The notes under the pieces are model-generated. The model was given only the letters and a program-made list of their open reading frames with translations. It was not told where the DNA came from and did no database searches. From CAWJAP01 sp963834365 (GTDB lineage: Bacteria; Acidobacteriota; Vicinamibacteria; Vicinamibacterales; Vicinamibacteraceae): 64,000 bases of DNA. Below, one piece after another: positions 8,979 to 19,073 of the stretch. Location of the stretch: the NCBI GenBank assembly GCA_963834365.1, contig CAWIBS010000009.1, positions 1 to 64,000 of the forward strand, written 5' to 3'. The stretch's first letter is position 1. The number at the start of each line of letters is the position of its first letter. The translations under genes were made by a program, and so were the position numbers.

Positions 8979-10113
8979 CCGCCGTCACGACCGACCGCCT
9001 GATCGCGCCGCACGGCGGCACGCTCGTCGACCGCACCGGCGACGCGCCGGACGATCTCGACTCGCTCGAGGTCGTCACGCTCACGTCGCGCGAGCTCTCC
9101 GACCTCGACATGATCGCCTCGGGCGCGCTCTCGCCGCTCGAGGGCTTCATGGGCAAGGCCGACTACGAGCGCGTCGTCGAGGAGATGCACCTCGCGAGCG
9201 GCCTGCCGTGGGCGCTTCCCGTCTGCCTCGCCGTCGACTCCGCGCCGACCGGCGACCGCGTCGCGCTCGCCGACGAGGCCGGCACGCCCGCTCGCCGTGC
9301 TCGAGGTCGAGGAGACGTTCGAGTACGACAAGGAGCGCGAGGCCGAGCACTGCTTCCGCACGACCGACGACGCGCATCCCGGCGTCGCGCGGCTCTACGC
9401 GCAGAAGCCGCTGTACCTCGCCGGCCGCGTCACCGTGTTCGAGCGCGCGACGCGCCGAGTTCCCCGAGCTCGCGCGCGACCCGGCCGAGACGCGCCGGAT
9501 CTTCGCCGAGCGCGGCTGGAAGCGCGTCGTCGGGTTCCAGACGCGGAACCCGATCCACCGCGCGCACGAGTACCTGACGAAGGTCGCGCTCGAGACGGTC
9601 GACGGCCTCCTCGTCCATCCGCTCGTCGGCGACACGAAGTCGGACGACGTCCCGGTCGACGTGCGCGTCGAGTGCTACCGGACGCTGCTCGACGGCTACT
9701 ACCCCGAGGATCGCGTCCTGCTCTCGGCGTTCCCGGCGGCGATGCGCTACGCGGGCCCGCGCGAGGCGATCTGGCACGCGATCTGCCGCAAGAACTACGG
9801 CTGCTCGCACTTCATCGTCGGCCGCGACCACGCGGGCGTCGGCGACTACTACGGCACGTACGACGCGCAGCTCATCTTCGACGAGTTCGCGCCGCACGAG
9901 CTCGACATCGAGCCGATGTTCTTCGAGCACACGTTCTGGTGCAACGTCTGCGGCTCGATGGCGAGCACGAAGTCGTGCCCGCACGGGCCGGAGGACCGCG
10001 TGTTCCTCTCGGGAACGAAGGTGCGCGAGATGCTCGGCGAGGGCGAGGTGCCGCCCGTCGAGTTCACGCGGCCCGAGGTCGCGCAGGTCCTCATCGACGC
10101 GTATCGGCAGTAG
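8975..10113 (+). CDS. sat: Sulfate adenylyltransferase (ATP sulfurylase)
   Basis: This is the homomeric archaeal/bacterial Sat type, about 378 aa. It has the PUA-like N-terminal domain (LTSRELSDLDMIASGALSPL), then GFQTRNPIHRAHEYLTK with the active-site Q-x-R-N-P-x-H-R-x-H, VGRDHAGVGDYYG and FLSGTKVREML. It also has a cysteine cluster (CNVCGSM, CPHG) like zinc-containing homologues. It makes APS from ATP and sulfate. Two extra bases near 9290 and 9455 break the frame. It is coupled to CysC by a GTGA overlap and is followed 18 bases later by a sulfite-exporter-type gene. Confidence 0.92.
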
Positions 10114-10131
10114 GCTCGCGCTCAGCCCAGC

Positions 10132-11050
10132 ATGGACTGGGAGCTCGTCGCTCGCGGGCTCTTCACGGGCCTGCTGGTCGGGCATGACGGGGATGGGCGG
10201 CGGCTCGCTGATGACGCCCATCCTCGTCTTCCTCTTCGGCATCCCGCCGTCGACGGCGATCGGCACGGACATCGCCCACGGCGCCGCGTTCAAGACGGTC
10301 GGCGCCGTGCAGCACCGGCGGATGGGGAACGTGCGCGCGCGGCTCGCCGGCTGGATGCTGATCGGCTCGGCGCCCGCGTCGCTCGCTCGGCGTCTGGCTC
10401 GAACGTGCAGCTGACCGAGCGCTACGGCGACGACGTCGAAGTCGGTGATGGGGCAGGTGCTCGGCGCGGCGCTGCTCTTCGGCGCGGTCGGCCTGATCGC
10501 GAAGAGCCTCGTCCAGACGGGCGGCCCGACGGGCGATCCCGACTGGCAGCTCACGAACCGCGACCGCGTCGCCGCGATCCTGATCGGGCTCTTCGGCGGC
10601 TTCATCGTCGGCCTGACGTCGGTCGGAAGCGGCGTCTTCTTCGGGCTGACGCTGCTCGTCATCTTCCCGCTGCGCGCGCACAAGGTCGTCGGAACGGACA
10701 TCTTCCACGCGGCGGTGCTGCTCTACGTCGCCGGCGCCGCGCACTGGGCGGCCGGGAACATCGACTTCGGGATCCTCTGCTGGCTCCTGCTCGGCTCGAT
10801 CCCCGGCGTGCTGATCGGCGGGCGGCTCACGCTCTCGATCCCGGAGCAGCGGCTCGGCTGCTGCTCGCCGGCGTCCTCGGGCTCGCAGGGATCAAGCTGC
10901 TCGACGTTCCGTTCGCCGGCACGATCGTCGTCGTCGTGCTCTCGGCGGGCGCCGTCGCGCTCCTCGTCTGGCTCGCCCGCCACAGCTGGATCCGCTTCGT
11001 GCGCGGCCGCGGCGCGGCGCCGCTCCGTCCCCGTCGGAGTAGCTCGGTAG
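10132..11050 (+). CDS. TauE/SafE family sulfur-compound transporter
   Basis: A multi-span membrane protein with the two half-repeats of the TauE/SafE family. The first contains GLLVGMTGMGGGSLMTPILV (residues 10-29), the second GLFGGFIVGLTSVGSGVFFG. Other segments are GIPPSTAIGTDIAHG and VVGTDIFHAAVL. Members export sulfite, sulfoacetate or related anions, or import sulfate. Being last in a Sat/CysC/CysH/ComA operon points to sulfite or sulfonate export. At least four extra bases (about 10180, 10386, 10408, 10440) and one shift near 10855 break the frame. The exact stop is uncertain, between 11038 and 11050. Confidence 0.82.
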
Positions 11051-11062
11051 CATCGCGCGGCG

Positions 11063-11956
11063 ATGCGCACGGTCTGGGTGAGCTTCGACACGATCGGCCG
11101 CGACTGCCTCGAAGCGGCGGCGGACGTCGGGTGCGGAGATCGTCGGCGTCGTCACGCTCCCGGGCCCGATCGACCCGAACCGCTCGGGCCAGTGCTCGTT
11201 CGACGAGGTCGCGGCGCGGCTCGACGCGGCGCTGATCGAGACGCGCGACGTCAACGGCCTCGAGACGCTGAACGCGATCCGGAAGCTCGAGCCGGAGCTG
11301 ATCTTCGTCGTCGGCTGGTCGCAGCTCGTCCACGACCCGTTCATCGCGCTCGCGCGCGAGGGCGTGTTCGGGATGCACCCGACGCTGCTGCCGCGGCATC
11401 GCGGCCGCGCGCCGATCCCGTGGGCGATCCTCACCGGGCTCGCGCGCACGGGCGTCACGCTGTTCGAGATCGTCGATGCGACGCCCGGACTCGGGCGCGA
11501 TCGTCGGCCAGGTCACGCTCGACATCGCTCCCGACGAGACGGCGACGACGCTCTTCGCCCGGATCGCCGACGCCCACGTCGAGCTCATGCGCGAGCTCGT
11601 CCCGCAGCTCGTCGCGCGGACTGCACCCCGAATTCCGCAGGATCCGAGCCGCGCGAGCTCCTGGCCGAAGCGCACGCCGGCGGACGGGATCATCGACTGG
11701 GAGACGCGCGCGCCGTACCTCTACGACTGGGTGCGCGCGCAGACGCGGCCGTACCCCGGCGCGTTCACGTTCCTCGGCGACGAGAAGGTCATCGTCTGGG
11801 GCGCGCGGCCCGTCGAGCTCGCCGAGCCGCGCCGGCGGGGACGATCGTCGAGGTCGGCCCGGAAGGGCCGGTCGTCGCGTGCGGCGAAGGAGGGCTCGTG
11901 CTCGAGGAGATCCAGACGGACGCGGCGAGCTCGTGGTGGGAGCGAGGCTCGGATGA
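11063..11956 (+). CDS. Formyltransferase family protein (sugar N-formyltransferase-like)
   Basis: A formyl_trans_N domain: IFVVGWSQLVHDPF, then GMHPTLLPRHRGRAPIPWAI, the N10-formyl-THF-binding signature, and DSGAIVGQVTLDIAPDETA with the catalytic Asp. A Formyl_trans_C-like domain follows (IIDWETRAPYLYDWVRAQT). The catalytic Asn two residues before His in classical Fmt is Gly here, as in some polysaccharide-locus homologues. Length is about 295 aa, close to Fmt. With PIG-L deacetylase and DegT aminotransferase genes nearby, N-formylation of an amino sugar is likelier than tRNA formylation. Frameshifts lie near 11135, 11488, 11620 and 11830. The stop overlaps the next start (ATGA). Confidence 0.7.
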   Translation: MRTVWVSFDTIGRDCLEAAADVGCGDRRRRHAPGPDRPEPLGPVLVRRGRGAARRGADRDARRQRPRDAERDPEARAGADLRRRLVAARPRPVHRARARGRVRDAPDAAAAASRPRADPVGDPHRARAHGRHAVRDRRCDARTRARSSARSRSTSLPTRRRRRSSPGSPTPTSSSCASSSRSSSRGLHPEFRRIRAARAPGRSARRRTGSSTGRRARRTSTTGCARRRGRTPARSRSSATRRSSSGARGPSSSPSRAGGDDRRGRPGRAGRRVRRRRARARGDPDGRGELVVGARLG

Positions 11957-12624
11957 CACGCGTCCTCGTGCTCGCCGCGCACCCGGACGACGAGGTGCTC
12001 GGGATGGGCGGGACGATCGCCGTCCACGCGGACGCCGGCGACGAGGTGCGCATCGTCGTCGTGACGGACGGCTCGTCGACGCAGTACCCCGGCGACGCGG
12101 AGATCCGCGCGCGCAAGGAGGACGAGGCGGTACGCGCGGCCGCCGAGCTCGGCGTCACCGACTACGTCCATCTCGACCTCCCCGACATGCGGCTCGACAC
12201 GCTCCCGCACGTCGAGGTCAACCGCGTCGTCGAGGAGCACGTCCGCGACTTCGGGCCGCAGGTCGTCTACACGCCTCACCCCGACGTCAACCGCGATCAC
12301 CGCGTCCTCTTCGACTCCGTCGCCGTCGCGACGCGGCCGACGCCGGATCAGGTCGTGCGCCGCGTCCTCACGTACGCGCCGACCTCGAGCACGGAGTGGA
12401 CGCCCGCGCCGCTCAACTGGTTCGTTCCGAACTGGTTCGTCGACGTGAGCGCGACGATCGAGCGCAAGGTCGCGGCGTTCGCGCACTACGAGACCGAGCG
12501 GCGCGACTACCCGCATCCGCGCAGCGAGCGCGCGATCCGCGCCGCTGCCGAGTTCTACGGCTCGAGCTGCGGCGTCAGCACGCCGAGCCGTTCGTGCTCG
12601 TGCGCGGCCTCGAACGCGGACTAG
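11953..12624 (+). CDS. PIG-L (LmbE) family deacetylase
   Basis: The zinc-binding motif AHPDDEVLGMGGT is at residues 9-21, and HPDVNRDHRVLF carries the second metal histidine. The frame is clean until one base near 12573; repaired, the end reads EPFVLVRGLERD with a TAG at 12622-12624. PIG-L enzymes remove N-acetyl groups from GlcNAc-containing glycolipids or small thiol precursors. Coupling to a formyltransferase (ATGA overlap at 11953) suggests deacetylation followed by formylation of the same amino sugar, which is inference. Confidence 0.82.
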   Translation: MTRVLVLAAHPDDEVLGMGGTIAVHADAGDEVRIVVVTDGSSTQYPGDAEIRARKEDEAVRAAAELGVTDYVHLDLPDMRLDTLPHVEVNRVVEEHVRDFGPQVVYTPHPDVNRDHRVLFDSVAVATRPTPDQVVRRVLTYAPTSSTEWTPAPLNWFVPNWFVDVSATIERKVAAFAHYETERRDYPHPRSERAIRAAAEFYGSSCGVSTPSRSCSCAASNAD

Positions 12625-12636
12625 TAGTTCCGCGCA

Positions 12637-13571
12637 GTGGCGCGGTGGCCGCAGCTCCTGATCGTCCTCGCTCCTGCTCGGCGCGACGGCGGCTGCCTTC
12701 GCCGTGACCGAGCGCCTGAAGCTCGAGCGAAGCCCGGTCACGGGCACGCGGGTCGACCGCGGTGTTCTCGCCCGTCTGCGAGTGCGCGCGGGACGTCGCC
12801 GTCATCTCCATCGTTCTCCGGCGGAGGGAGACGGTGACGCTCGACATCCTGAATCGCGACGGCCGCTCGATCCGGACGATCGTGCGCAACCGCCGTGAGC
12901 CGGCGGGGCGCGTCTCGTACACCTGGGACGGACGCGACAACCTCGAGCGCGTCGTGCCCGAGGGCGTCTATCGCCCGCGCGTCCAGCTCGAGCGCAACGG
13001 CCGCACCATCGTCCTCCCGAATCCGATCCGCGTGGACACGACCGCGCCCGTGATCACGCTCGTGCGCGTCTTCCCCCGCGTGTTCTCGCCGGACTCCGAC
13101 GGCCGTCGCGATCGCGTCACGGCGTCGTACCGGATCAACGAGCGCGCGCGAGCCGTGATGCTCGTCGACGGGCGGCAGCGCGTGCAGAGCAAGTTCCGGC
13201 AGCTCGAGGGCCGGTTGGTCTGGTTCGGCCGCGTCAACGGACGCGTCGTCCGTCCCGGGCTCTACGAGATCCGGCTGCGCGCCGTCGACCGCGCCGGGAA
13301 CCGCTCGCTGCGAACGCGTGCGGTCCCGGTCCGCGTTCGCTTCGTCGAGCTCTCCCGCGAGCGCATCGAGGTCGGTGCGGGCAAGCGCTTCTCGGTGCGC
13401 GTGCGGACGGACGCCGTCGCGTACCGGTGGCTCTTCGCCGGCGAGCGGGGCGCCGGACGCAGGCAGGTGCTCGTCCTCCGCGCTCCCGAGGAGCCCGGCG
13501 CGTACACGCTCTACGTCACCGTCGGCGGTCGCGCGGCGAGTGCGGCGGTCGACGTGCTCGAGCCGGAGTGA
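12637..13571 (+). CDS. Secreted FlgD/Ig-like domain protein
   Basis: The GTG at 12637 opens a hydrophobic leader (LLIVLLLLGATAAAFAV after repair near 12665). Two beta-sandwich repeats follow: YTWDGRDNLERVVPEGVYRP (FlgD-Ig signature WDGrdd.G..vp.G.Y) and LVWFGRVNGRVVRPGLYEIR. A third segment is AYRWLFAGERGAGRRQ. From 12762 the frame is clean. Such proteins are exported wall- or surface-associated scaffolds; no enzymatic motif is seen. It ends 124 bases before the sulfotransferase gene. Confidence 0.65.
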
Positions 13572-13596
13572 GCACCGCTCACCTTCGGTTCGCGGT

Positions 13597-13623
13597 CACG
13601 GGGGAAACCATGCGTCCCCCGTG
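13597..13623. terminator. GC-rich hairpin 1 downstream of the FlgD-like gene
   Basis: CACGGGGG (13597-13604) pairs with CCCCCGTG (13616-13623) around an 11-base loop, 25 bases after the FlgD-like stop. There is no T-tract, so it is either a factor-dependent or processing structure, or half of the paired structure with the next hairpin. Confidence 0.4.
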
Positions 13624-13643
13624 CGCCCCTTCTTCTTGAAATC

Positions 13644-13667
13644 GTGGGGAACCTCCCGGTTCCCCAC
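13644..13667. terminator. GC-rich hairpin 2 upstream of the sulfotransferase
   Basis: GTGGGGAACC (13644-13653) and GGTTCCCCAC (13658-13667) form a perfect 10-bp stem with a TCCC loop. It follows hairpin 1 by 20 bases and precedes the ATG at 13695. It is a likely transcription boundary between the two genes, without a T-tract. Confidence 0.45.
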
Positions 13668-13694
13668 ACCCCTCCCCGCTCACAGGCGAAAGGC

Positions 13695-14659
13695 ATGCCA
13701 GTGAGCACGCCCGCTCCTCCTCCTCGGCGTCAGCCGCTCGGGCACGACGCTCCTCCGCGTGATCCTCGACCGCTCGCCCGGGATCGCGATCCCGGACGAG
13801 TCGTTCTTCGTCCCACTGCTCGCGCGGCGTCACGGGAAGACGGTGGACGCGGAGCGCTTCCTCGACGACCTCGCGCGGATCCCGGCGATCCGGGACTGGG
13901 GCGTCTCGGTGACGTCCCTCGCGTCCGCGGATCCGTTCGGGAATGCCGATCGGAGAGGCGATCGCGGCGATCTACGAGGCGTACGCCGACGCCGCGGGCA
14001 AGCCGCGCTGGGGCGACAAGACGCCGATGTACATGCGCCACCTCGCGCTCCTCGACGGAGCTCTTCCCCGACGCGCAGTACGTCCACCTGATCCGTGACG
14101 GCCGCGATGCCGCGCTCTCGTTCCTGCAGATGCCGGAGGGCACGTTCACGCGCACGTGGGCGCATCCGACGACGCCGGCGCAGTTCGCATGCCTCTGGCG
14201 GAAGGAGGTCGGCGACGCGCGTGCGCTCGGCCGCCGGGTCGGCGCCGCGCGCTACCACGAGGTGCGCTACGAGGCGCTCGTCGCGGATCCGGACGCGGCC
14301 GTGCGCGGCGATCTGCGCGTTCGCGGGCATTCCGTTCGAGCCGGCGATGCTGGACTACGCGGGCGCGGTCGACGTCTCGTCGAAGCCGCATCAGCAGCGG
14401 CTGCTCGCGCCTCCGACCACGCGGCGTCCGGAGCTGGCGCGACGACATGTCGGCAGCGGATGTCGCCGCGTTCGAGGCGGTCGCGGGCGACCTCCTGCGC
14501 GAGCTCGGGTACGAGGTGACCTCGCAGCGGAGCTCCGGCGCGCGCACGGCGCTCACGCGTGGGTGGTACGACGCCCGTCTCGCCGCGTGGAACGCCTCCG
14601 CGTCGTTGCTCCAGCGCTCGCCGCTGTGGCGGCGGCGGCACCCGAGACTCTCAGCCTGA
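13695..14659 (+). CDS. PAPS-dependent sulfotransferase
   Basis: After repair of one base near 13720, the N-terminus reads VLLLGVSRSGTTLLRVILDR, the 5'-phosphosulfate-binding loop. YVHLIRDGRDAALSFL (about residue 130) is the 3'-phosphate-binding motif with the conserved R and S. GKPRWGDKTPMYMRHL is the usual intermediate segment. Length is about 320 aa. Shifts near 13945, 14060, 14312 and 14440 break the frame. Substrate could be a surface glycan, given the neighbouring polysaccharide genes and the PAPS-making genes at 8.4-10.1 kb. It converges on the beta-propeller gene and overlaps its stop by nine bases. Confidence 0.82.
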
Positions 14660-15923
14660 GAGCTTCGGGGCGTCGCGACCGGGCGTCGCGATGAGGCGGC
14701 CGTTCAGCGAGAGGAAGTACGTGCGCTCGGTCGCGATTCCGGGCGTGTACTTGCCGAGCGGGATCCGCCACGCGATCGACCCGTCCTCGACGCGCAGCGC
14801 GAACGTGCGCTTCTCGAGCGTGGAGAAGAAGACGTACGGGCCGATCACGACGGGCGCGCCGAGCAGCCGGCCGCCGACGTCGGTGCTCCAGAGCTCGTCG
14901 CCGCTCGTCGCGCGGAAGGCGCGCATGCGTCCGTCGAACCCGCCGGCGAACACGCGGCCCTCGGCGACCGCGGGCGTCGTGTAGCCGAGCCCGCCGACTC
15001 CGGCCTGCCAGACCACGCGGCCGCTGGACGCGTCGAGCGCGTACACCGTGCCCGCCCGCGAGAGCGAGTAGAGCCGCGCCCCGTCGGAGGACGGGCTCGC
15101 ATAGAAGCTCTCGTACCGGAACGCGTCGCGCTTCAGGTACGTCGTCCACTCCTCTCGGCCGGTCCTCCGGTCGAGGCAGACGAACGACCCTGCGTACGTG
15201 GTCACGCAGACGCGGCCGCCGAACACCGACGGGCTCGCATTGATCCGCCCGCCGGTCTGGTACGCCCAGCGGATCCGGCCGGTGTCGGAGCGCACCGCGA
15301 AGAGGCGGCCGTCGTGGCGAGCCGAAGAAGGCCGTTCCGTCGACGACGACCGGCGAGGACTCGACCTTGCCCGCCGTCTGCACCTGCCAGCGCGTCTCTC
15401 CCGTCGTCCGGTCGAGCGCCGTGACGGTTCCGCTCTGCGACGCGACGAGGACGCGCGGCCCGTCGATCGCCGGGCTCGAGGGCAGCGTCCCGCCGACGCG
15501 CCGCGTCCAGCGGATGCGGCCGGTCTCCGCGTCGAGCGCGAACGTCGTTCCGGAGAACCCGTTGACGTACAGCTCGCCCTCGCAGTACACGGGCGGGAAC
15601 TCGATGTACGTGCCCAGGCCTCGCGTCCACGTGAAGCGGCGCGCAGGAAGGCCGAGGGTCGCGTCGGGGCGGCCGAGCGAGCGGCGTGGGTCGGCGCCGA
15701 ACGTCCGCCAGCAGCGGCGGTCGCCGACCGGCTCGGGAGGGGGCTCCGGCTCGGGCTCCGTCGTGGTCGTTGGCGGCGGGACGACCGTCACGCCCTCGAG
15801 GTCGGTGTCGAGCGCTCCCTTCGGCGGATCCTGCGTCGTGAGCGCCACGCCGATCGCGAGGCCGAAGAGGGCGACCACGAGCACCGCGACCGCAGCGAGG
15901 ATCCAGGCGAAAGCTTTCGGCAT
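14651..15923 (-). CDS. PQQ-like beta-propeller repeat protein (membrane-anchored)
   Basis: One N-terminal membrane segment (residues 5-29) and a Pro/Thr/Glu-rich linker (VVPPPTTTTEPEPEPPPEPV) precede about six blades with BamB/PQQ-type repeats, such as GTTFALDAETGRIRWTRRVG, GTVTALDRTTGETRWQV and VYALDASSGRVVWQAGVG. No quinoprotein dehydrogenase active-site residues are seen, so this is a binding or scaffold protein outside the membrane. One frameshift near 15312 splits it. It lies 30 bases downstream of the O-antigen-ligase-like gene on the same strand. Confidence 0.8.
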
Positions 15924-15953
15924 GAAGCGACGTCCGGGCGTGCCGGCCGTCGG

Positions 15954-17451
15954 TCAGTGTGCCAGCAGCCCCGGAGTGGCCGGAGGGGCATCCGGAGCGG
16001 GCTCCTCGGCCGTGCTCTGCGCGGGCGCGCGGGCGAGCGCGGCGGAGGCGAGCCCGATGAGACCCCAGGTGAGCGGATCCTCGAAGAACCCGGCATACAG
16101 CAGCGAGTGGACGAAGAGCGCCACCGCGACCGCGGCCAGCCCGATGCCGAAAGCGCGGTCGGCCCGCGTCACGAGCACGAGTGCCCAGGCGATCGCGGCG
16201 ACGAGCCACAGGTAGGCGGCGAAGCCCACGACGCCGAGCTCCGCGAGCACGGTGAGCGGCGTCGTGTGTGACGCGTTCCGCCTCGGGGAGCGTCGTCCGG
16301 CCGCCTCGGCGCTCGCCTGTGGCTGGCCGCCGATCCCGACTCCCGCGACGGGCCGCTCCTTGAACGCGTCGAAGGTGATCTCGACGAGCCGTGAGCGGCC
16401 GCTCGTGACGTCGCGCGCCGAGCGGCCGTCGGTTGCCGCCCCGGCGACTCCCGCGGCGACGATCGTCGCCGACGAGCGCGCAGGCGACGAGGACGACGCG
16501 CGTGCGCCGGTTGCTCCCCACGAGCGCGATGCCGAACGTCACGACGAAGAGCGCGACGAAGCTCGACTGCGAGTACGAGTAGTAGAGGCCCCAGAAGAGG
16601 AATGCCACGAAGGCGCGTCGCCGCGATCCAGTCGACGGTACGTCCGCGCCGGACGAGGATCGCGACGAGGAGCACCGCGATCGGGATGACGAGGTACCGG
16701 CCGTACAGGCTCGGATCCTTGAAGAGCGACGTGACCCGGAAGAACGACGTGTACGCGTTCGCCACCTCGAGGTCGCGGGCGAAGAAGAGCGTCCGCGTCT
16801 GCGCCTGCCAGATCCCGATCGCGGCGAACAGCGTCCCGAGCGCGACGAGCGTGACGAGGAGCGCGCGGGGCAGCCAGCCCGCGAGCGGCGCCCGCGCGAC
16901 CACGGCGAGCCCGGCGACGAACGGGAAGACGAAGAACGCGAGCGCGATCGCCCCCGCGCGCTCGTCCCAGGTCCACAGGAACGACGTCGCGGTCAGCGTG
17001 ACGAACGCCGCGAGCGGCAGCGAGAGGAGGAAGGGCGGAGGCGGCGGTCGCTCGCCGCGGACGATCCGATACGCGAGCGCGAGCACCGACGCCGCGATGA
17101 CGAGGTACAGCGGGAGCAGCAGGAACGCCTCCTCGCTCCCGAGCTCGACGGGGACGCGGAACGGCGCCGCCGCCAGGAGCGCGACCGGAGTGGCGGCCGG
17201 GTAGCGGACGAGGGCCGCGGCACCGACCAGCGCCAGCAGCGCTCCAACGCCGAGGAGCGCGGCACCGGCGGGCTCGGTGACGAGAAGCCGCAGGTCGTCG
17301 CCGCCGACCAGCGACAGGCGAGACCGCCGATCGCGGCGCCGAGGAGCCCGAACCCGAGGAGCGGGAAGGCCCCGCCGCGTGGGATGAGAACGAGGACTGC
17401 GCCGAGCGCTCCGACGAGCGCCGCGATCTGAGCGACGTCTGTGTGCTCCAC
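15954..17451 (-). CDS. O-antigen ligase/polymerase-like membrane protein
   Basis: About 500 aa of almost continuous membrane segments. The Wzy_C-type region reads PVAGVGIGGQPQ, then ASHTTPLTVLAELGVVGFAAYL, where the H-x6-7-E pattern is typical of O-antigen ligases and polymerases. Earlier segments include YYSYSQSSFVALFVV and ARDLEVANAYTSFFRVTSLF. Frameshifts near 16310, 16470, 16610 and 17315 split it. The GTG start at 17451 follows the sulfotransferase stop by 13 bases, so it is the second gene of a minus-strand operon. It probably polymerises or ligates an exported glycan. Confidence 0.72.
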
Positions 17452-17463
17452 GGCGCGAGTACG

Positions 17464-18389
17464 TTACGTGGCGTAGCCGAGCCGGCGCTCCATGGCCTCG
17501 AGCTGCGGCGCGACGCGCTCGATCGCCGCCTCGTTCCGCTCCCGCCACTTCTCGCGCTGCGGCGCCGTCACGCTCGTCGCGGAGCGTCTGTCTCGCGAGC
17601 TCTCCCGCGAACCGCTCGACCGCGGCGGTGAAGGACAGGCCGAGCTCGCCGTAGACGCGGCGCAGCTCGTCGGCGGGCGACGCGACGAGGTCCTCGTACG
17701 TCAGGTCGACCCAGGACGCCGTGCTCGATGTCCGGGCGTCCAGCACGGCACGGTTGCACTCCACGTACTGATGCGCGCAGATCTCCTCGAGCGAAGCGGC
17801 GCGCAGCTCTCTCCAGCCGGGGACGAGGACGAAGCTCCAGCGGTCGCCGTCGAGCTCGTCGAGGCCCGTGAGCGGCTCCGGCAGGCGATAGCGGACGAAG
17901 CGCGGTCGCGCGCGCCAGCCCTCCATCAGCGAGCTCACGTTGTCGGCGCCGCGCCGCCGGAGGAAGACGAACGTCGCGTCCGGGGAACAGCGCCTCGAGG
18001 TACGGGACGCGGAGGCAGTTCGCCGGGGTCTTGTCGACGAAGCGTCCGCCGCGGGCGAAGAGCCGGATCGCGAGGTAGAGGTACGCGCGCTCCCGGCTCG
18101 CGATCTCGCTCGGCGCGACGGCGTCCGAGCTCCACCCGTGGTCGCGCGGGTGGTGGAACTCGTCCCAGAGGATGTGGCCCTCGCTCTGGACGGTCGCGAG
18201 CTCGCCGCTCGCGCGCAGTGCGTCGAGGAGGAGCGTCGTCCCGGAGCGGGGGCAGCCGATGACGAAGATCGGGCTCTGCGGCGGGTCCGCGAGCGGCAGG
18301 ACGCGCGAGAGCGGCCGCGCGATCCGCGGGACGCTTCGCCGTACGCGCCAGGCGAGGCGCCGCGCTCCGTACAGCCTGTTCGACCGCAT
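17464..18389 (-). CDS. Sulfotransferase family protein
   Basis: FVIGCPRSGTTLLLDALRAS (residues 42-61) is the PAPS 5'-phosphosulfate loop. FVDKTPANCLRVPYLEALFP and FVFLRRRGADNVSSLMEGWR give the conserved middle and the 3'-phosphate motif. The tail, after one repair near 17575, reads KWRERNEAAIERVAPQLEAM and ends GYAT. Length is about 308 aa. It is divergent from the PIG-L gene at 18429 and co-directional with the O-antigen-ligase-like gene. This is the second sulfotransferase in 5 kb. Confidence 0.8.
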
Positions 18390-18428
18390 GCGAGGGGACG
18401 TTACGCACTACCTGGTACGAATTCCGCG

Positions 18429-19064
18429 GTGATCGAGGCCTGGAAGAGGGCGCTCGTGCTCGCGCCGCACACGGACGACGGCGAGCTCGGGTGCGGCGGC
18501 ACCATGGCGCGGCTCGTCGAGGGCGGCTGCGAGGTGCGCTACGTCGCGTTCTCGATCGCGACGCGTTCGCTGCCTCCCGGCTTCGAGCCGGACACGCTCG
18601 CGCGGGAGGTGCGTGAGGCCACGGGCGAGCTCGGCATCGCGGAGTCGCAGCTCACCGTCCACGACTTCGACGTGCGGACGTTCCCGGAGCGGCGGCAGGA
18701 CATCCTCGAGCTGCTCGTCGCGCTGTGGGAGGAGTGGAAGCCGGACGTCGTCTTCCAGCCGTCGCATCACGACGTCCACCAGGATCACCAGACGATCGCG
18801 CAGGAGGGGCTCCGCGCGTTCAAGCGGACGACGATCCTCGGCTACGAGGTTCCCTGGAACAACTTCGACTTCTCGTACGGCGCGTACATCGCGCTCGAGA
18901 AGCGGCACATCGAGCGCAAGATCGCCGCGCTCTCCCACTACGCCTCACAGCAGCACCGGCGCTATGCCGATCCCGAGTACATCTGGAATCTCGCGCGCGT
19001 CCACGGCGTGAACGTGAACCGCGAGTACGCGGAGTGCTTCCAGGTGTACCGCATCGTGGCGTAG
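18429..19064 (+). CDS. PIG-L (LmbE) family deacetylase
   Basis: A clean frame of 211 aa from a GTG. LVLAPHTDDGELGCGGTMAR (residues 9-28) is the zinc motif with HPDDE changed to HTDDG; the Glu two residues later may still serve. PSHHDVHQDHQTIAQEG carries the second histidine. It is close to glycan-locus LmbE proteins acting on N-acetylated sugars. The class V aminotransferase gene starts nine bases after its stop. Confidence 0.85.
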   Translation: MIEAWKRALVLAPHTDDGELGCGGTMARLVEGGCEVRYVAFSIATRSLPPGFEPDTLAREVREATGELGIAESQLTVHDFDVRTFPERRQDILELLVALWEEWKPDVVFQPSHHDVHQDHQTIAQEGLRAFKRTTILGYEVPWNNFDFSYGAYIALEKRHIERKIAALSHYASQQHRRYADPEYIWNLARVHGVNVNREYAECFQVYRIVA

Positions 19065-19073
19065 CCTGGGCGC

